DNA from: Massilimicrobiota sp. An134
GTDB lineage: Bacteria; Bacillota_I; Bacilli_A; Erysipelotrichales; Coprobacillaceae
Length of the DNA: 64,000 bases
Direction: 5' to 3'
Assembly (NCBI RefSeq): GCF_002160815.1
Contig: NZ_NFLH01000004.1
Coordinates: 55,416-119,415 of the forward strand
Below, piece after piece: positions 46,803 to 55,895 of this stretch. Each line of letters opens with the position of its first letter. Within the stretch, counting starts at the first letter, position 1. The notes beneath the pieces were generated by a model that ran no database searches, was not told the origin of the DNA, and saw only the letters and a list, made by a program, of their open reading frames with translations. The translations under genes were made by a program, and so were the position numbers.

Positions 46803-48008
46803 TTGGGGGTATGCAGGCTGAATGAAAGCACCTTTATAACCGCCTTGAAAGAGAAACGCTTATCTTACGGCGTGTCCCAGACAAGGCTTGCAATCATGGC
46901 TGGTATCAGCCGTGAACACTTGAACCGTATCGAAGCGGGCAAGGTAACGCTCACGGACGATATGCAGGACAAGCTCATGGGAGCTGTTGAGAAATTCAAT
47001 CCCGACGCTCCCATGTTCCTGCTGTTCGACTATGTGCGTATCCGTTTCCCCACGCTGGATATACAGCACGTTATCAAAGATATATTGAAGCTCAACATTG
47101 ACTATATGCTCCATGAGGACTACGGACATTACAAATACACCGAGCATTACTATCTGGGTGATGTGTTTGTCTATACCTCGCAGGACGAGGAAAAAGGCAC
47201 GCTTCTGGAGCTGAAAGGAAAAGGCTGTCGCCAGTTTGAAAGCTATCTGCTGGCACAGGAGCGAAGCTGGTACGACTTCCTCATGGACGCTTTGGTTGAG
47301 GGCGGTGTGATGAAACGCCTTGACCTCGCGATTAACGACAGGGCGGGCATACTGGACATTCCAGATCTGACCGCCAAATGCAACCGTGAGGAGTGTGTTT
47401 CCCTGTTCCGTTCTTTCAAGTCCTATGCTTCTGGCGAGCTGGTGAAGCACAACGAGCAGGACAAGGCTGGCATGGGACACACGCTGTATATCGGTTCTCT
47501 GAAATCAGAAGTTTACTTTTGCTGTTACGAGAAGAACTACGAACAGTACGCAAAGCTGGGCGTGCCGATTGAGGAAGCCCCCATAAAGAACCGCTTCGAG
47601 ATACGACTGAAAGATGAAAGAGCCTATTATGCCGTTCGTGAACTGCTGACCCATTATGACGCAGAACAGACGGCATTTTCTATCATCAATCACTATATCC
47701 GCTTCGTGGACAGAGAGCCGGAGAAGCGAAAGACAGACTGGAAGCTCAATGACCGCTGGGCGTGGTTTATCGGGAAAGACCGCCCGCCTATCAAACTGAC
47801 GACAGACCCAGAGCCTTATACGCTGGAAAGGACGCTGGGCTGGATAAGCCGACAGGTCGCCCCTACACTGAAAATGCTGAAAAAGATAGACGCTGGCAAC
47901 AGCACAAGCTATCTGAAAGAGATTGAGGACAACGCAAAGCTGACGGAAAAGCATTTGCAGATAATCAAACAGCAGACAGCGGACACAGAGGAACTTATCA
48001 CAGAATAA
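46803..48008 (+). CDS. mobT: MobT relaxase (Tn916 Orf20-like)
   Basis: 401 residues. N-terminal XRE-like helix-turn-helix (LSYGVSQTRLAIMAGISREHLNRIEAGK), then the Rep_trans-type relaxase core (RLDLAINDRAGILDIPDL, FCCYEKNYEQYAKLG, KNRFEIRLKDERAYYAV). Nicks oriT and starts rolling-circle transfer. No ATG fits: TTG at 46803 or CTG at 46818 after GGGGGTATGCAGG are the options, so the start is uncertain by a few codons. Confidence 0.9.
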   Translation: MGVCRLNESTFITALKEKRLSYGVSQTRLAIMAGISREHLNRIEAGKVTLTDDMQDKLMGAVEKFNPDAPMFLLFDYVRIRFPTLDIQHVIKDILKLNIDYMLHEDYGHYKYTEHYYLGDVFVYTSQDEEKGTLLELKGKGCRQFESYLLAQERSWYDFLMDALVEGGVMKRLDLAINDRAGILDIPDLTAKCNREECVSLFRSFKSYASGELVKHNEQDKAGMGHTLYIGSLKSEVYFCCYEKNYEQYAKLGVPIEEAPIKNRFEIRLKDERAYYAVRELLTHYDAEQTAFSIINHYIRFVDREPEKRKTDWKLNDRWAWFIGKDRPPIKLTTDPEPYTLERTLGWISRQVAPTLKMLKKIDAGNSTSYLKEIEDNAKLTEKHLQIIKQQTADTEELITE

Positions 48009-48023
48009 AGGAGAATTTTGATT

Positions 48024-48164
48024 ATGGCAGAACTTGTCAAGGACTTGGTGCTGGTATCGCTGGGAATGGGTATCGGCGTCGTCCTTATGTGTATCGCACA
48101 GGTCAGCAAAATGGCTGACGAGCAAATGGAAGAAATCAAAAAAGAAAGGATTGATAAAGAATGA
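48024..48164 (+). CDS. DUF3789-like small membrane protein
   Basis: 46 residues (MAELVKDLVLVSLGMGIGVV... ending KKERIDKE), one hydrophobic helix and a charged tail, as in DUF3789 proteins found next to orf20/orf19 in related ICEs. AAAGGAGAA precedes the ATG; its stop overlaps the next start (ATGA). Confidence 0.75.
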   Translation: MAELVKDLVLVSLGMGIGVVLMCIAQVSKMADEQMEEIKKERIDKE

Positions 48165-48382
48165 ATTTCGGACAGAACTTATACAACTGGTTTTTAAGCA
48201 ACGCCCAGAGCTTAGTGCTTATGGCAATCGTGGTAATCGGTATCTACTTAGGATTTAAGAGAGAGTTTTCTAAGTTAATCGGCTTCCTTGTGATTGCCTT
48301 AATCGCTGTGGGGCTGGTATTCAATGCCGGCGGTGTCAAGGACGTGCTGTTAGAGCTGTTCAACCGTATCATTGGAGCGTAA
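48161..48382 (+). CDS. TcpD-like membrane protein (Tn916 Orf19-like)
   Basis: 73 residues with two hydrophobic segments (about 15-32, 40-56); begins MNFGQNLYNWFLSNAQSLV. Family members are small channel-associated proteins of Tn916/pCW3-type transfer systems. Overlaps DUF3789 by 4 bp. Confidence 0.75.
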   Translation: MNFGQNLYNWFLSNAQSLVLMAIVVIGIYLGFKREFSKLIGFLVIALIAVGLVFNAGGVKDVLLELFNRIIGA

Positions 48383-48391
48383 CAATCAATC

Positions 48392-48445
48392 GTTTGCGGT
48401 CACGCAAACTTACCTGTCCCCCTATGGGAGTTCGGGCATAGGGGG
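48392..48445 (+). terminator. Two hairpins closing the relaxase operon
   Basis: GTTTGCG-gtca-CGCAAAC (48392-48409) and CCCCCTATG (48418-48426) / CATAGGGGG (48437-48445). No T-tract follows either; besides termination, a single-strand replication origin is possible in this ICE region. Confidence 0.5.
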
Positions 48446-48522
48446 AATGAAAGGGGGGGTGACGGAATGGTACACAGATAAAGGATAGTCACGCTATGAA
48501 TTTTATTGAACGGCATACTTAT

Positions 48523-48552
48523 AACTGATATAATTTGAATATAAAATCAGTT
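48523..48552 (+). promoter_or_regulatory. Operator-like repeat upstream of the VOC gene
   Basis: AACTGAT (48523-48529) / ATCAGTT (48546-48552) flank a TATAAT (48529-48534). Confidence 0.5.
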
Positions 48553-48568
48553 AAAGGGGGCTGTAAAA

Positions 48569-49027
48569 ATGAAATTAAAAAATCCTATGCTGGTAGTATC
48601 TGATATGGAGAAGTCTGTTGAGTTTTATAAAAAGGTGTTCGGACTTCATGTTATCATGGATTTCGGGGCAAACAAGACTTTAACGGGCGGACTGGCTTTA
48701 CAGACACTTGAAACATACAGCGAATTTATAGGAACAGAGGATATTTCTTTTGGTGGAAACAATTTTGAAATATATTTTGAAGAAGATAATTTCGATAAAT
48801 TTACCGATAAGCTAAAAGAATTTGAAATTGAATATGTCCACCCTATTATAGAACATTCGTGGGGACAGCGTGTAGTACGCTTCTATGACCCAGATAAGCA
48901 TATAATTGAAGTGGGCGAAAATATGAAAGTGGTTTGCAAGCGTTTCTTGGATAGTGGAATGACACCAGAACAAGTTGCAGAGCGTATGAATGTTCCCATG
49001 AAATTTGTAAATGCTTGTATGCGATAA
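48569..49027 (+). CDS. VOC-family (glyoxalase/bleomycin-resistance fold) protein (ICE cargo)
   Basis: 152 residues. Begins LKNPMLVVSDMEKSVEFYKKVFGL and ends with VRFYDPDKHIIEVGEN, both typical of one VOC half-repeat pair, plus a C-terminal helix (SGMTPEQVAERMNVPMKFVNAC). Could bind or modify a toxic small molecule; substrate unknown. AAAGGGGGC precedes the ATG. AT-rich cargo in an otherwise GC-richer ICE, co-transcribed with the DUF3788 gene. Confidence 0.82.
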   Translation: MKLKNPMLVVSDMEKSVEFYKKVFGLHVIMDFGANKTLTGGLALQTLETYSEFIGTEDISFGGNNFEIYFEEDNFDKFTDKLKEFEIEYVHPIIEHSWGQRVVRFYDPDKHIIEVGENMKVVCKRFLDSGMTPEQVAERMNVPMKFVNACMR

Positions 49028-49053
49028 ATCAAAGTGTTTGGAGGGTAAAAATT

Positions 49054-49467
49054 ATGCTTGATAAAATACCAAATGCAGAGGAAATGACGAATTTGGTTGG
49101 ACAATCATTGTATGATGTATGGAATAAGTTATGTGCTTTAATTGACGAAAAATATGAAATGGAACGTCTGTGGAATAAAGGTGGAAAGGCATGGACTTAT
49201 GAGTACAAATATCGCCGAGGTGGTAAAACGCTCTGTGCGTTATATGCCAGAGAAAATTGTATAGGATTTATGATTATCTTTGGAAAAGACGAAAGAGCAA
49301 AATTTGAAGCAGAACGCAATGATTATTCTCAACAAGTCCAAAAAATCTATGATGAAGCTAAAACCTATCGAGATGGTAAATGGGTAATGTTTGAACCCAC
49401 CGATACATCAATGTTTCAAGATTTTATTAAATTACTAGGAATTAAGAGAAAGCCAAATAAAAAGTAA
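49054..49467 (+). CDS. DUF3788-domain protein (ICE cargo)
   Basis: 137 residues with the DUF3788 pattern WNKGGKAWTYEYKYRRGGKTLCALYARE and GFMIIFGKDERAKFE. Function of the family unknown. ATG at 49054 follows TTGGAGGG; an open frame continues upstream into the VOC gene. Second gene of a two-gene cargo unit. Confidence 0.75.
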   Translation: MLDKIPNAEEMTNLVGQSLYDVWNKLCALIDEKYEMERLWNKGGKAWTYEYKYRRGGKTLCALYARENCIGFMIIFGKDERAKFEAERNDYSQQVQKIYDEAKTYRDGKWVMFEPTDTSMFQDFIKLLGIKRKPNKK

Positions 49468-49525
49468 TAATTATCACGTTGGCGTATACGAAATCCTAAT
49501 TTTACAATTTCATATCCCACACACA

Positions 49526-49559
49526 AAGCGGTTACTCCTTTGGAGATCAACCGCTTTTT
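49526..49559 (+). terminator. Hairpin separating cargo from the ardA operon
   Basis: AAGCGGTT (49526-49533) / AACCGCTT (49549-49556) with an inner CTCC-ttt-GGAG and a T-tract. Confidence 0.75.
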
Positions 49560-49590
49560 CTATACTCAAATTTCAGATTGGAGTGATTGA

Positions 49591-49827
49591 TTGAAAGATA
49601 TTTTTACCGATATGCAGGCAAAAATCGGCTGTCCGTATCTTTCCGACCTGCCCTATTACAAGCGTACGGTCTGGTTTGAGATGAAACGCCTTTGCCTGTC
49701 TGACTACCCTAAGAAACAGTTAGAAGATTTTTCACGCTATGTATTCGGTGTGCCTTACGCCGTCATACAGGAAGCGTTGACGAGAAAGGACGTGATGAAA
49801 CATGGAAGAAATGCGTGTGCAGATTGA
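49591..49827 (+). CDS. Small conserved ICE protein
   Basis: 78 residues, starting with TTG at 49591 (GGAGTG 8 bp upstream). Helical and soluble: MKDIFTDMQAKIGCPYLSDL. Not recognised beyond being of ICE composition. It overlaps the first ardA gene by 26 bp, so the two are coupled. Confidence 0.6.
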   Translation: MKDIFTDMQAKIGCPYLSDLPYYKRTVWFEMKRLCLSDYPKKQLEDFSRYVFGVPYAVIQEALTRKDVMKHGRNACAD

Positions 49828-50299
49828 AGCCAGAGAACCGACAGACGGAGAAATCCGAGCCTTTTGGTTCACCCTGCCTATCGACACAGAACAGGTGGAA
49901 GAACTGCTGGGGATTGATGTAGATACGGACTATTACTATATCACGGGCAAGGAGCTTCCCTTTGCTGATGAAGTGCAGGAAGATACCACTGTCGAAAAGC
50001 TCAATGACCTATACCATACCTATGAAAATTTACCCTCTGACTTGAAAGAGGACTATGCGGAGCTGATGTGCTATTTCACTGACCTTGACGAATTACACCG
50101 ATACAGAAACGACATTATTCATTATTCGTGGTGTAAGAACATGACGGATGTTGCCCGCCACATTATGAATAATGACCCGGATTTTACTGCCCTTAGTGAG
50201 AGCTTCACCCGCTATTTCGATTTTGAAGCCTACGGACAGCACCTTGACGACAACGGACATTTTGTGGCAACCGACCACGGTATCTATGAGCTACCGTAG
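49802..50299 (+). CDS. ardA: Antirestriction protein ArdA, copy 1 (Tn916 Orf18-like)
   Basis: 165 residues, strongly acidic. ArdA fold signs: TDGEIRAFWFTLP near the N-terminus, the ADEVQEDTTVEKLNDLYHTYENLPSD middle and the EAYGQHLDDNGHFVATDHGIYEL ending. ArdA mimics B-form DNA and blocks type I restriction enzymes when the ICE enters a new host. First of two tandem, clearly diverged copies. Confidence 0.88.
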   Translation: MEEMRVQIEAREPTDGEIRAFWFTLPIDTEQVEELLGIDVDTDYYYITGKELPFADEVQEDTTVEKLNDLYHTYENLPSDLKEDYAELMCYFTDLDELHRYRNDIIHYSWCKNMTDVARHIMNNDPDFTALSESFTRYFDFEAYGQHLDDNGHFVATDHGIYELP

Positions 50300-50316
50300 A
50301 AAAGAGGTGGCATATT

Positions 50317-50820
50317 ATGGCACTTGACGATATGGCAGTCTTTATTGAAAATCTTGGTGTCTATGTTGAGGGCGGTTCAACGGGAGCATGGTTTCATTTC
50401 CCATTGAATGAGGAAGAAATCGCTGAACGTATCGGACTAAACGGCAATTATGAAGAATACGCAATCCATGACACTGAAAATTTCCCATGCCATGTAAATG
50501 AATATACATCAATCGAGGAACTGAACAGGCTGTATGAAACGATACAGGATTTTCCAGAGGAAGTTTTAGACCAACTGGACGACTTCATTTCCTATTTTGG
50601 AAGTCTGGAAGAACTGGCAGACAACCTAGACCGTATCTGCTGTTATTCTGGCTGTGAAACTATGGCAGATGTGGCGTATCACTTTGCTTATGAGCTGAAC
50701 ACTCTGGGAGAGATACCGTCCAGCCTGCAATACTACATAGATTGTGAAGCATACGGCAGGGATTTGGAAATCGAGGGATATTTCATTCAGACAAGATATG
50801 GTATGTGTGAAATCAAGTAA
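50317..50820 (+). CDS. ardA: Antirestriction protein ArdA, copy 2
   Basis: 167 residues, acidic; same layout as copy 1 (STGAWFHFPLNEEEIAERIGL, NEYTSIEELNRLYETIQDFPEE, CEAYGRDLEIEGYFIQTRYGMCEI) but much diverged in sequence. 17 bp behind copy 1 with AAGAGGTGG. Two different ArdA proteins may widen the range of restriction systems blocked (inference). Confidence 0.85.
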   Translation: MALDDMAVFIENLGVYVEGGSTGAWFHFPLNEEEIAERIGLNGNYEEYAIHDTENFPCHVNEYTSIEELNRLYETIQDFPEEVLDQLDDFISYFGSLEELADNLDRICCYSGCETMADVAYHFAYELNTLGEIPSSLQYYIDCEAYGRDLEIEGYFIQTRYGMCEIK

Positions 50821-50824
50821 AGGA

Positions 50825-50902
50825 GCTGGCAGATCAGCGACAGGAAGTGTCGCTACTGTCAGCTTTTTCTAACAAGGACAGTCTGAAAAGGACTGTCCTT
50901 TT
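50825..50902 (+). terminator. Two tandem terminator hairpins after ardA
   Basis: GCTGGCAG (50825-50832) / CTGTCAGC (50856-50863) with inner AGCGACA/TGTCGCT and T5; then AAGGACAGTC (50874-50883) / GACTGTCCTT (50891-50900) with TTTTCC. Confidence 0.8.
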
Positions 50903-50927
50903 CCATTACAACGAAAGGAGCTGGACA

Positions 50928-51317
50928 ATGAAAAAGATTAAATCCTATACGGGTATCTGGAACGTGGAGAAAGTCTTATACGCAATCAATGACTTTACTC
51001 TCCCGTTTCCCGTTACCTTTACCCAGATAACGTGGTTTGTCATTACGGAGTTTGCCGTCATTCTCTTAGGGGACTTACCGCCGTTATCGCTTATCGAGGG
51101 AGCGTTTTTGAAATATTTCGGTATTCCCGTAGCCCTCACATGGTTTATGAGCCAAAAGACCTTTGACGGCAAGAAGCCTTACAGCTTCTTGAAATCGCAG
51201 ATTACATTTGCTCTGCGACCTAAGACCACTTATGCAGGAAAAGCCGTGAAGCTGGAAAAGGAAGTGTTCAGCGAACCCGTCACGGCGGTTAGGAGTGTGA
51301 TGTATGTTCCCGATTAA
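50928..51317 (+). CDS. TcpE-family conjugal transfer protein (Tn916 Orf17)
   Basis: 129 residues with two hydrophobic segments (about 25-45, 52-75). Starts MKKIKSYTGIWNVEKVLYAIND, typical TcpE. Membrane part of the transfer channel. ATG at 50928 follows AAAGGAG; the upstream open frame passes through the terminators. It overlaps orf16 by 14 bp. Confidence 0.88.
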   Translation: MKKIKSYTGIWNVEKVLYAINDFTLPFPVTFTQITWFVITEFAVILLGDLPPLSLIEGAFLKYFGIPVALTWFMSQKTFDGKKPYSFLKSQITFALRPKTTYAGKAVKLEKEVFSEPVTAVRSVMYVPD

Positions 51318-53751
51318 GTATATCGACAACAACCTTGTTTGGAACAAGGACAATGAGGTATTCGCCTACTATGAGCTGATACCGTACAATTACAGCTTTC
51401 TATCGGCTGAACAGAAATTTATCGTCCATGACAGCTTCCGTCAGCTTATCGCACAGTCCCGTGAGGGTAAGATACACGCCTTGCAGATAGCCACGGAAAG
51501 TTCCATAAGAAGCATACAGGAGCAGTCAAAGAAGCTGGTAACGGGGCGACTTCGTGATGTGGCGATACAGAAGATAGAGGAACAGACAGAAGCCCTTGTT
51601 TCCATGATTGGGGACAATCAAGTGGACTACCGCTTTTTTATCGGCTTCAAGCTCATTGTGACCGAGGAAAAGGTCAGTCTGGAGAGTGTGAAGAAATCGG
51701 CGTTTATGACGTTCAAGGAGTTCTTGAACGAGGTCAACCACACGCTGATGAATGACTTTATCTCCATGCCAGATGATGAAATCAACCGCTACATGAAAAT
51801 GGAAAAACTGCTGGAAAATAAAATCTCCCGCCGTTTCAAGTTCCGACGCTTGGATAAGAACGACTTCGGCTATCTGATTGAGCATATCTACGGCAGGGAC
51901 GGCGTGGCATATGAGGACTACGAGTATTCGCTTCCAAAGAAGAAGCTGAAAAAGGCAACGCTTATCAAGCAGTACGACCTTATCCGTCCTACCCGCTGTC
52001 TGATAGAGGAAAGCCAGCGATACTTGCGTCTGGAACATGAGGACAGCGAGAGCTTCGTGTCCTACTTTACCGTCAATGCCATTGTGGGCGAGCTGGATTT
52101 TCCGTCCAGTGAGATATTTTACTTCCAGCAACAGCAGTTCACCTTTCCCGTGGACACAAGCATGAACGTGGAAATCGTCGGCAACCGTAAGGCACTTTCC
52201 ACTGTGAGAAATAAAAAGAAAGAGCTGAAAGACTTGGACAATCACGCCTATCAGTCTGGAAGCGAAACCAGTTCAAATGTGGTGGACGCACTGGACAGCG
52301 TGGACGAGCTGGAAACTGGCTTAGACCAGAGCAAGGAAAGTATGTATAAACTTTCTTACGTTATCCGTGTGTCAGCTCCCGACCTTGACGAGTTGAAACG
52401 ACGCTGTGATGAGGTCAAGGACTTCTACGACGACCTCAATGTAAAATTAGTTCGTCCCGCTGGGGATATGCTGGGGCTTCACTCTGAATTTCTTCCTGCC
52501 AGCAAGCGTTATATCAATGATTATGTGCAGTATGTGAAATCCGACTTCTTGGCAGGGCTTGGATTTGGTGCGACACAACAGCTTGGCGAGAATACAGGTA
52601 TCTATATCGGCTATTCCGTGGACACAGGAAGAAATGTATATCTGCAACCCTCTCTTGCCAGTCAAGGCGTGAAAGGTACGGTCACAAACGCTCTGGCTTC
52701 TGCCTTTGTGGGAAGTCTTGGCGGTGGAAAATCATTCTGCAACAATCTGATTGTCTACTATTCCGTTCTGTTCGGCGGGCAAGCGGTCATTCTCGACCCT
52801 AAGAGCGAGCGTGGCAATTGGAAAGAAACACTTCCAGAGATAGCCCATGAAATCAATATCGTAAACCTTACCAGCGATAAGGAAAATGCAGGGCTTCTTG
52901 ACCCGTTCGTGATTATGAAGAATGTAAAAGACGCTGAAAGTCTGGCAATAGACATTCTTACATTCCTTACGGGGATTTCCTCTAGGGACGGTGAGAAGTT
53001 CCCTGTCCTTAGAAAAGCGGTGCGAGCCGTGACCCAGAGCGATCAGCGAGGATTACTCCATGTGATAGACGAGCTACGCAGAGAGGACACGGCGATTGCC
53101 CGCAACATTGCCGACCATATCGACAGCTTTACGGACTATGACTTTGCACATCTGCTGTTCTCTGACGGTTCGGTGTCTAACGCTATCAGCTTGGATAACC
53201 AGCTCAATATCATACAGGTGGCAGATTTGATATTACCCGACAAGGACACGACCTTTGAGGAATACACGACCATAGAACTGCTATCCGTGGCTATGCTGAT
53301 TGTCATTAGTACCTTTGCCCTTGACTTTATCCACAGTGACAGAAGCATTTTTAAAATCGTTGACCTTGATGAAGCGTGGGCGTTCCTCAATGTGGCACAG
53401 GGCGAAACCCTCTCGAACAAGCTGGTGCGTGCGGGACGTGCTATGCAGGCAGGTGTGTACTTCGTCACGCAAAGCTCCGGGGACGTGTCCAAAGAGAGCC
53501 TAAAGAACAATATCGGCTTGAAGTTTGCCTTTAGAAGTACCGACATCAACGAGATAAAGCAGACCCTTGAATTTTTCGGTATCGACAAGGACGACGAGAA
53601 CAACCAGAAAAGGCTTCGTGACTTGGAGAACGGACAATGCCTGCTTCAAGATTTGTACGGGCGTGTGGGCGTGGTGCAGATACACCCAGTCTTTGAAGAA
53701 TTACTGCACGCCTTTGATACCAGACCGCCCGTGAAAAGCGAGGTGGAGTGA
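51304..53751 (+). CDS. VirB4-like conjugation ATPase (Tn916 Orf16)
   Basis: 815 residues, starting MFPIKYIDNNLVWNKDNEVFAYYELIPYNYSFL. Walker A GSLGGGKSFCNN, Walker B IVDLDEAWAFLN, then a Q-containing FVTQSSGDVSKE. Powers the type IV secretion channel of the ICE. ATG overlaps the end of orf17; its stop overlaps the orf15 start. Length is as in Tn916. Confidence 0.92.
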   Translation: MFPIKYIDNNLVWNKDNEVFAYYELIPYNYSFLSAEQKFIVHDSFRQLIAQSREGKIHALQIATESSIRSIQEQSKKLVTGRLRDVAIQKIEEQTEALVSMIGDNQVDYRFFIGFKLIVTEEKVSLESVKKSAFMTFKEFLNEVNHTLMNDFISMPDDEINRYMKMEKLLENKISRRFKFRRLDKNDFGYLIEHIYGRDGVAYEDYEYSLPKKKLKKATLIKQYDLIRPTRCLIEESQRYLRLEHEDSESFVSYFTVNAIVGELDFPSSEIFYFQQQQFTFPVDTSMNVEIVGNRKALSTVRNKKKELKDLDNHAYQSGSETSSNVVDALDSVDELETGLDQSKESMYKLSYVIRVSAPDLDELKRRCDEVKDFYDDLNVKLVRPAGDMLGLHSEFLPASKRYINDYVQYVKSDFLAGLGFGATQQLGENTGIYIGYSVDTGRNVYLQPSLASQGVKGTVTNALASAFVGSLGGGKSFCNNLIVYYSVLFGGQAVILDPKSERGNWKETLPEIAHEINIVNLTSDKENAGLLDPFVIMKNVKDAESLAIDILTFLTGISSRDGEKFPVLRKAVRAVTQSDQRGLLHVIDELRREDTAIARNIADHIDSFTDYDFAHLLFSDGSVSNAISLDNQLNIIQVADLILPDKDTTFEEYTTIELLSVAMLIVISTFALDFIHSDRSIFKIVDLDEAWAFLNVAQGETLSNKLVRAGRAMQAGVYFVTQSSGDVSKESLKNNIGLKFAFRSTDINEIKQTLEFFGIDKDDENNQKRLRDLENGQCLLQDLYGRVGVVQIHPVFEELLHAFDTRPPVKSEVE

Positions 53752-55895
53752 TGAAAGATAGGATAAAGGGGCTTCTGACAAAAAAGAAGCTCTTTCGTTT
53801 TTTCAAGATTGCTCTGATAGTCATTTTTACCTCTGTCGTGTTCCTCTCCCTGCTCGGTACGGTGGCTCATGCCACGGGGCTGGTAGATGATACGGTCAAT
53901 GCGGACAACCTGTATTCACAGTACCCGCTGGAAAACTATCAGCTTGACTTCTATGTGGACAATAGCTGGGGCTGGCTTCCGTGGAACTGGCTGGACGGTA
54001 TCGGAAAGAGTGTGCAGTACGGCTTGTACTGTATCACTAATTTTATCTGGACAATCAGCTTGTATCTGAGCAATGCTACGGGGTACGTCGTCCAGCAGGC
54101 GTATAAGCTGGACTTTATTAACGACATGGCAGACAGTATCGGAAAAAGCATACAGACATTGGCAGGTGTGACAGAAAACGGCTTTGGAAGCACAGGCTTC
54201 TATGTGGGCTTCCTGCTTCTCATTATCCTTATTGTAGGTATCTACGTTGCCTACACGGGACTGATAAAGCGAGAAACCAGCAAGGCACTCCACGCTGTTA
54301 TCAACTTCGTTGTGGTGTTTATCGTGTCCGCTTCCTTTATCGCTTATGCTCCCGACTATATCAAGAAAATCAATGACTTTTCTTCGGATATTTCCACGGC
54401 TTCGTTGGATTTAGGAACAAAAATCATGCTCCCAGACAGCAACAGTCAAGGAAAAGACAGCGTGGACTTGATAAGGGACAGCCTGTTCTCCATACAGGTA
54501 CAACAGCCGTGGCTACTCCTGCAATTTGGCAACAGCGATATAGAAGAAATCGGGGCTGACCGTGTGAAAGCTCTAGTATCAGTTAGTCCCTCTGCCGAGG
54601 ACGGGACGACCCGTGAGGACGTGGTGAAAACGGAAATCGAGGATAACGACAATGATTATCTGACAATACCGCAGGTCGTTAACCGTCTGGGAATGGTGTT
54701 CTTCCTGCTTATCTTCAATCTGGGGATAACGATATTCGTTTTCCTGCTTACAGGCATGATGATATTTTCCCAGATACTATTTATCATTTTCGCTATGTTC
54801 CTGCCGATTAGCTTCTTGCTCTCCATGATACCCAGCTATGAGAACATGGCGAAACAGGCAATCGTCCGAGTGTTTAATACGATTATGACGAGGGCGGGAA
54901 TAACGCTCATTGTCACGGTGGCTTTCAGTATTTCCAGTATGTTCTACAACATATCCACCGATTACCCGTTCTTTATGATTGCGTTCTTGCAGATAGTATG
55001 TTTTGCGGGTATCTACATAAAGCTGGGCGACCTTATGAGCATGTTCTCTCTCAACGCTGGGGACAGCCAGAGCATGGGACGCAGGATATTCCGTCGCCCG
55101 TATATGTTCATGCGACACAGGGCTAGGCGTATGGAAAACAGATTGGTAAGAGCTGTCGGAAAAGGAAGTATGGTAGGTGCTGGAACGGGGGCAATGGCTG
55201 GTTCTGTCTTATCCAGTGTTGGCAGTAAACAATCTCATGCCAGCACGACCCGCAAGCGTGACAACGCTTCTTTCGGAAGCCGAGCTGGTTCAGCCGTAGG
55301 TGCGGTACTCGATACGAAAAACAAGGTCAAGGACAAGGCAACGGCTGTCAAGGAGAATATCAAGGATATGCCGACACAGACCGCCTATGCCCTGCACTCC
55401 GCTAAGGAAAAGGCAAAGGAAAATGTGTCCGACTTCAAGCGTGGCATTGTGCTGGGACAGGAAACCAGACAGAGTGAGCGTGCCGACAAGCTCCAACAGC
55501 ATAGACAGAATATCGCTGACAAACGTATGGAACTTCAAAAGGCACAGGAAGCAAAGCAGACTGGAAGAACAGCGGACGGATCAGCGACAACAGGAGCTAC
55601 TCGTCCCCATGAAAGACCTGTCACCGCTTCTAAAGAACGTGAACCTGTCATGCAGGATATGAAAAAACGCCCTGCTACTTCTGATGGGACAAGCACTGAC
55701 AAGGTACATACCGAGCCGACCACGCTACAATCCGTCAAGGAGCGTCCGCTGGCTTCAAAATCTGATGAACCTGTATTACAGAAACACGGGACAAGGCTCA
55801 ATGGTGTAGAGCTGAACCGACAGACCACCAGAAAAGAACGAAATATCAAGAAAGCGACCATAAACACCACGGAAAAGAAAGGACGTAAGAAATGA
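53751..55895 (+). CDS. VirB6-like polytopic membrane protein (Tn916 Orf15, CD3337/EF1877 family)
   Basis: About 714 residues. A signal-like N-terminal segment (20-40), then six or more membrane segments to about residue 440, followed by a long basic, Lys/Arg/Gln-rich C-terminal tail (SKQSHASTTRKRDNAS to the end), probably disordered and cytosolic. Forms the inner channel of the transfer apparatus. ATG at 53751 (GTG at 53748 also possible) with AGGTGGAG upstream inside orf16. Confidence 0.88.
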   Translation: MKDRIKGLLTKKKLFRFFKIALIVIFTSVVFLSLLGTVAHATGLVDDTVNADNLYSQYPLENYQLDFYVDNSWGWLPWNWLDGIGKSVQYGLYCITNFIWTISLYLSNATGYVVQQAYKLDFINDMADSIGKSIQTLAGVTENGFGSTGFYVGFLLLIILIVGIYVAYTGLIKRETSKALHAVINFVVVFIVSASFIAYAPDYIKKINDFSSDISTASLDLGTKIMLPDSNSQGKDSVDLIRDSLFSIQVQQPWLLLQFGNSDIEEIGADRVKALVSVSPSAEDGTTREDVVKTEIEDNDNDYLTIPQVVNRLGMVFFLLIFNLGITIFVFLLTGMMIFSQILFIIFAMFLPISFLLSMIPSYENMAKQAIVRVFNTIMTRAGITLIVTVAFSISSMFYNISTDYPFFMIAFLQIVCFAGIYIKLGDLMSMFSLNAGDSQSMGRRIFRRPYMFMRHRARRMENRLVRAVGKGSMVGAGTGAMAGSVLSSVGSKQSHASTTRKRDNASFGSRAGSAVGAVLDTKNKVKDKATAVKENIKDMPTQTAYALHSAKEKAKENVSDFKRGIVLGQETRQSERADKLQQHRQNIADKRMELQKAQEAKQTGRTADGSATTGATRPHERPVTASKEREPVMQDMKKRPATSDGTSTDKVHTEPTTLQSVKERPLASKSDEPVLQKHGTRLNGVELNRQTTRKERNIKKATINTTEKKGRKK

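Noticed and set aside
46860..48139. Long minus-strand open frames opposite the relaxase gene
   Set aside because: Mirror frames of mobT with no start signals; the plus-strand gene has clear homology.
51526..52245. 239-codon minus-strand open frame inside the VirB4-like gene
   Set aside because: Shadow frame; the product resembles no family and the sense gene is certain.
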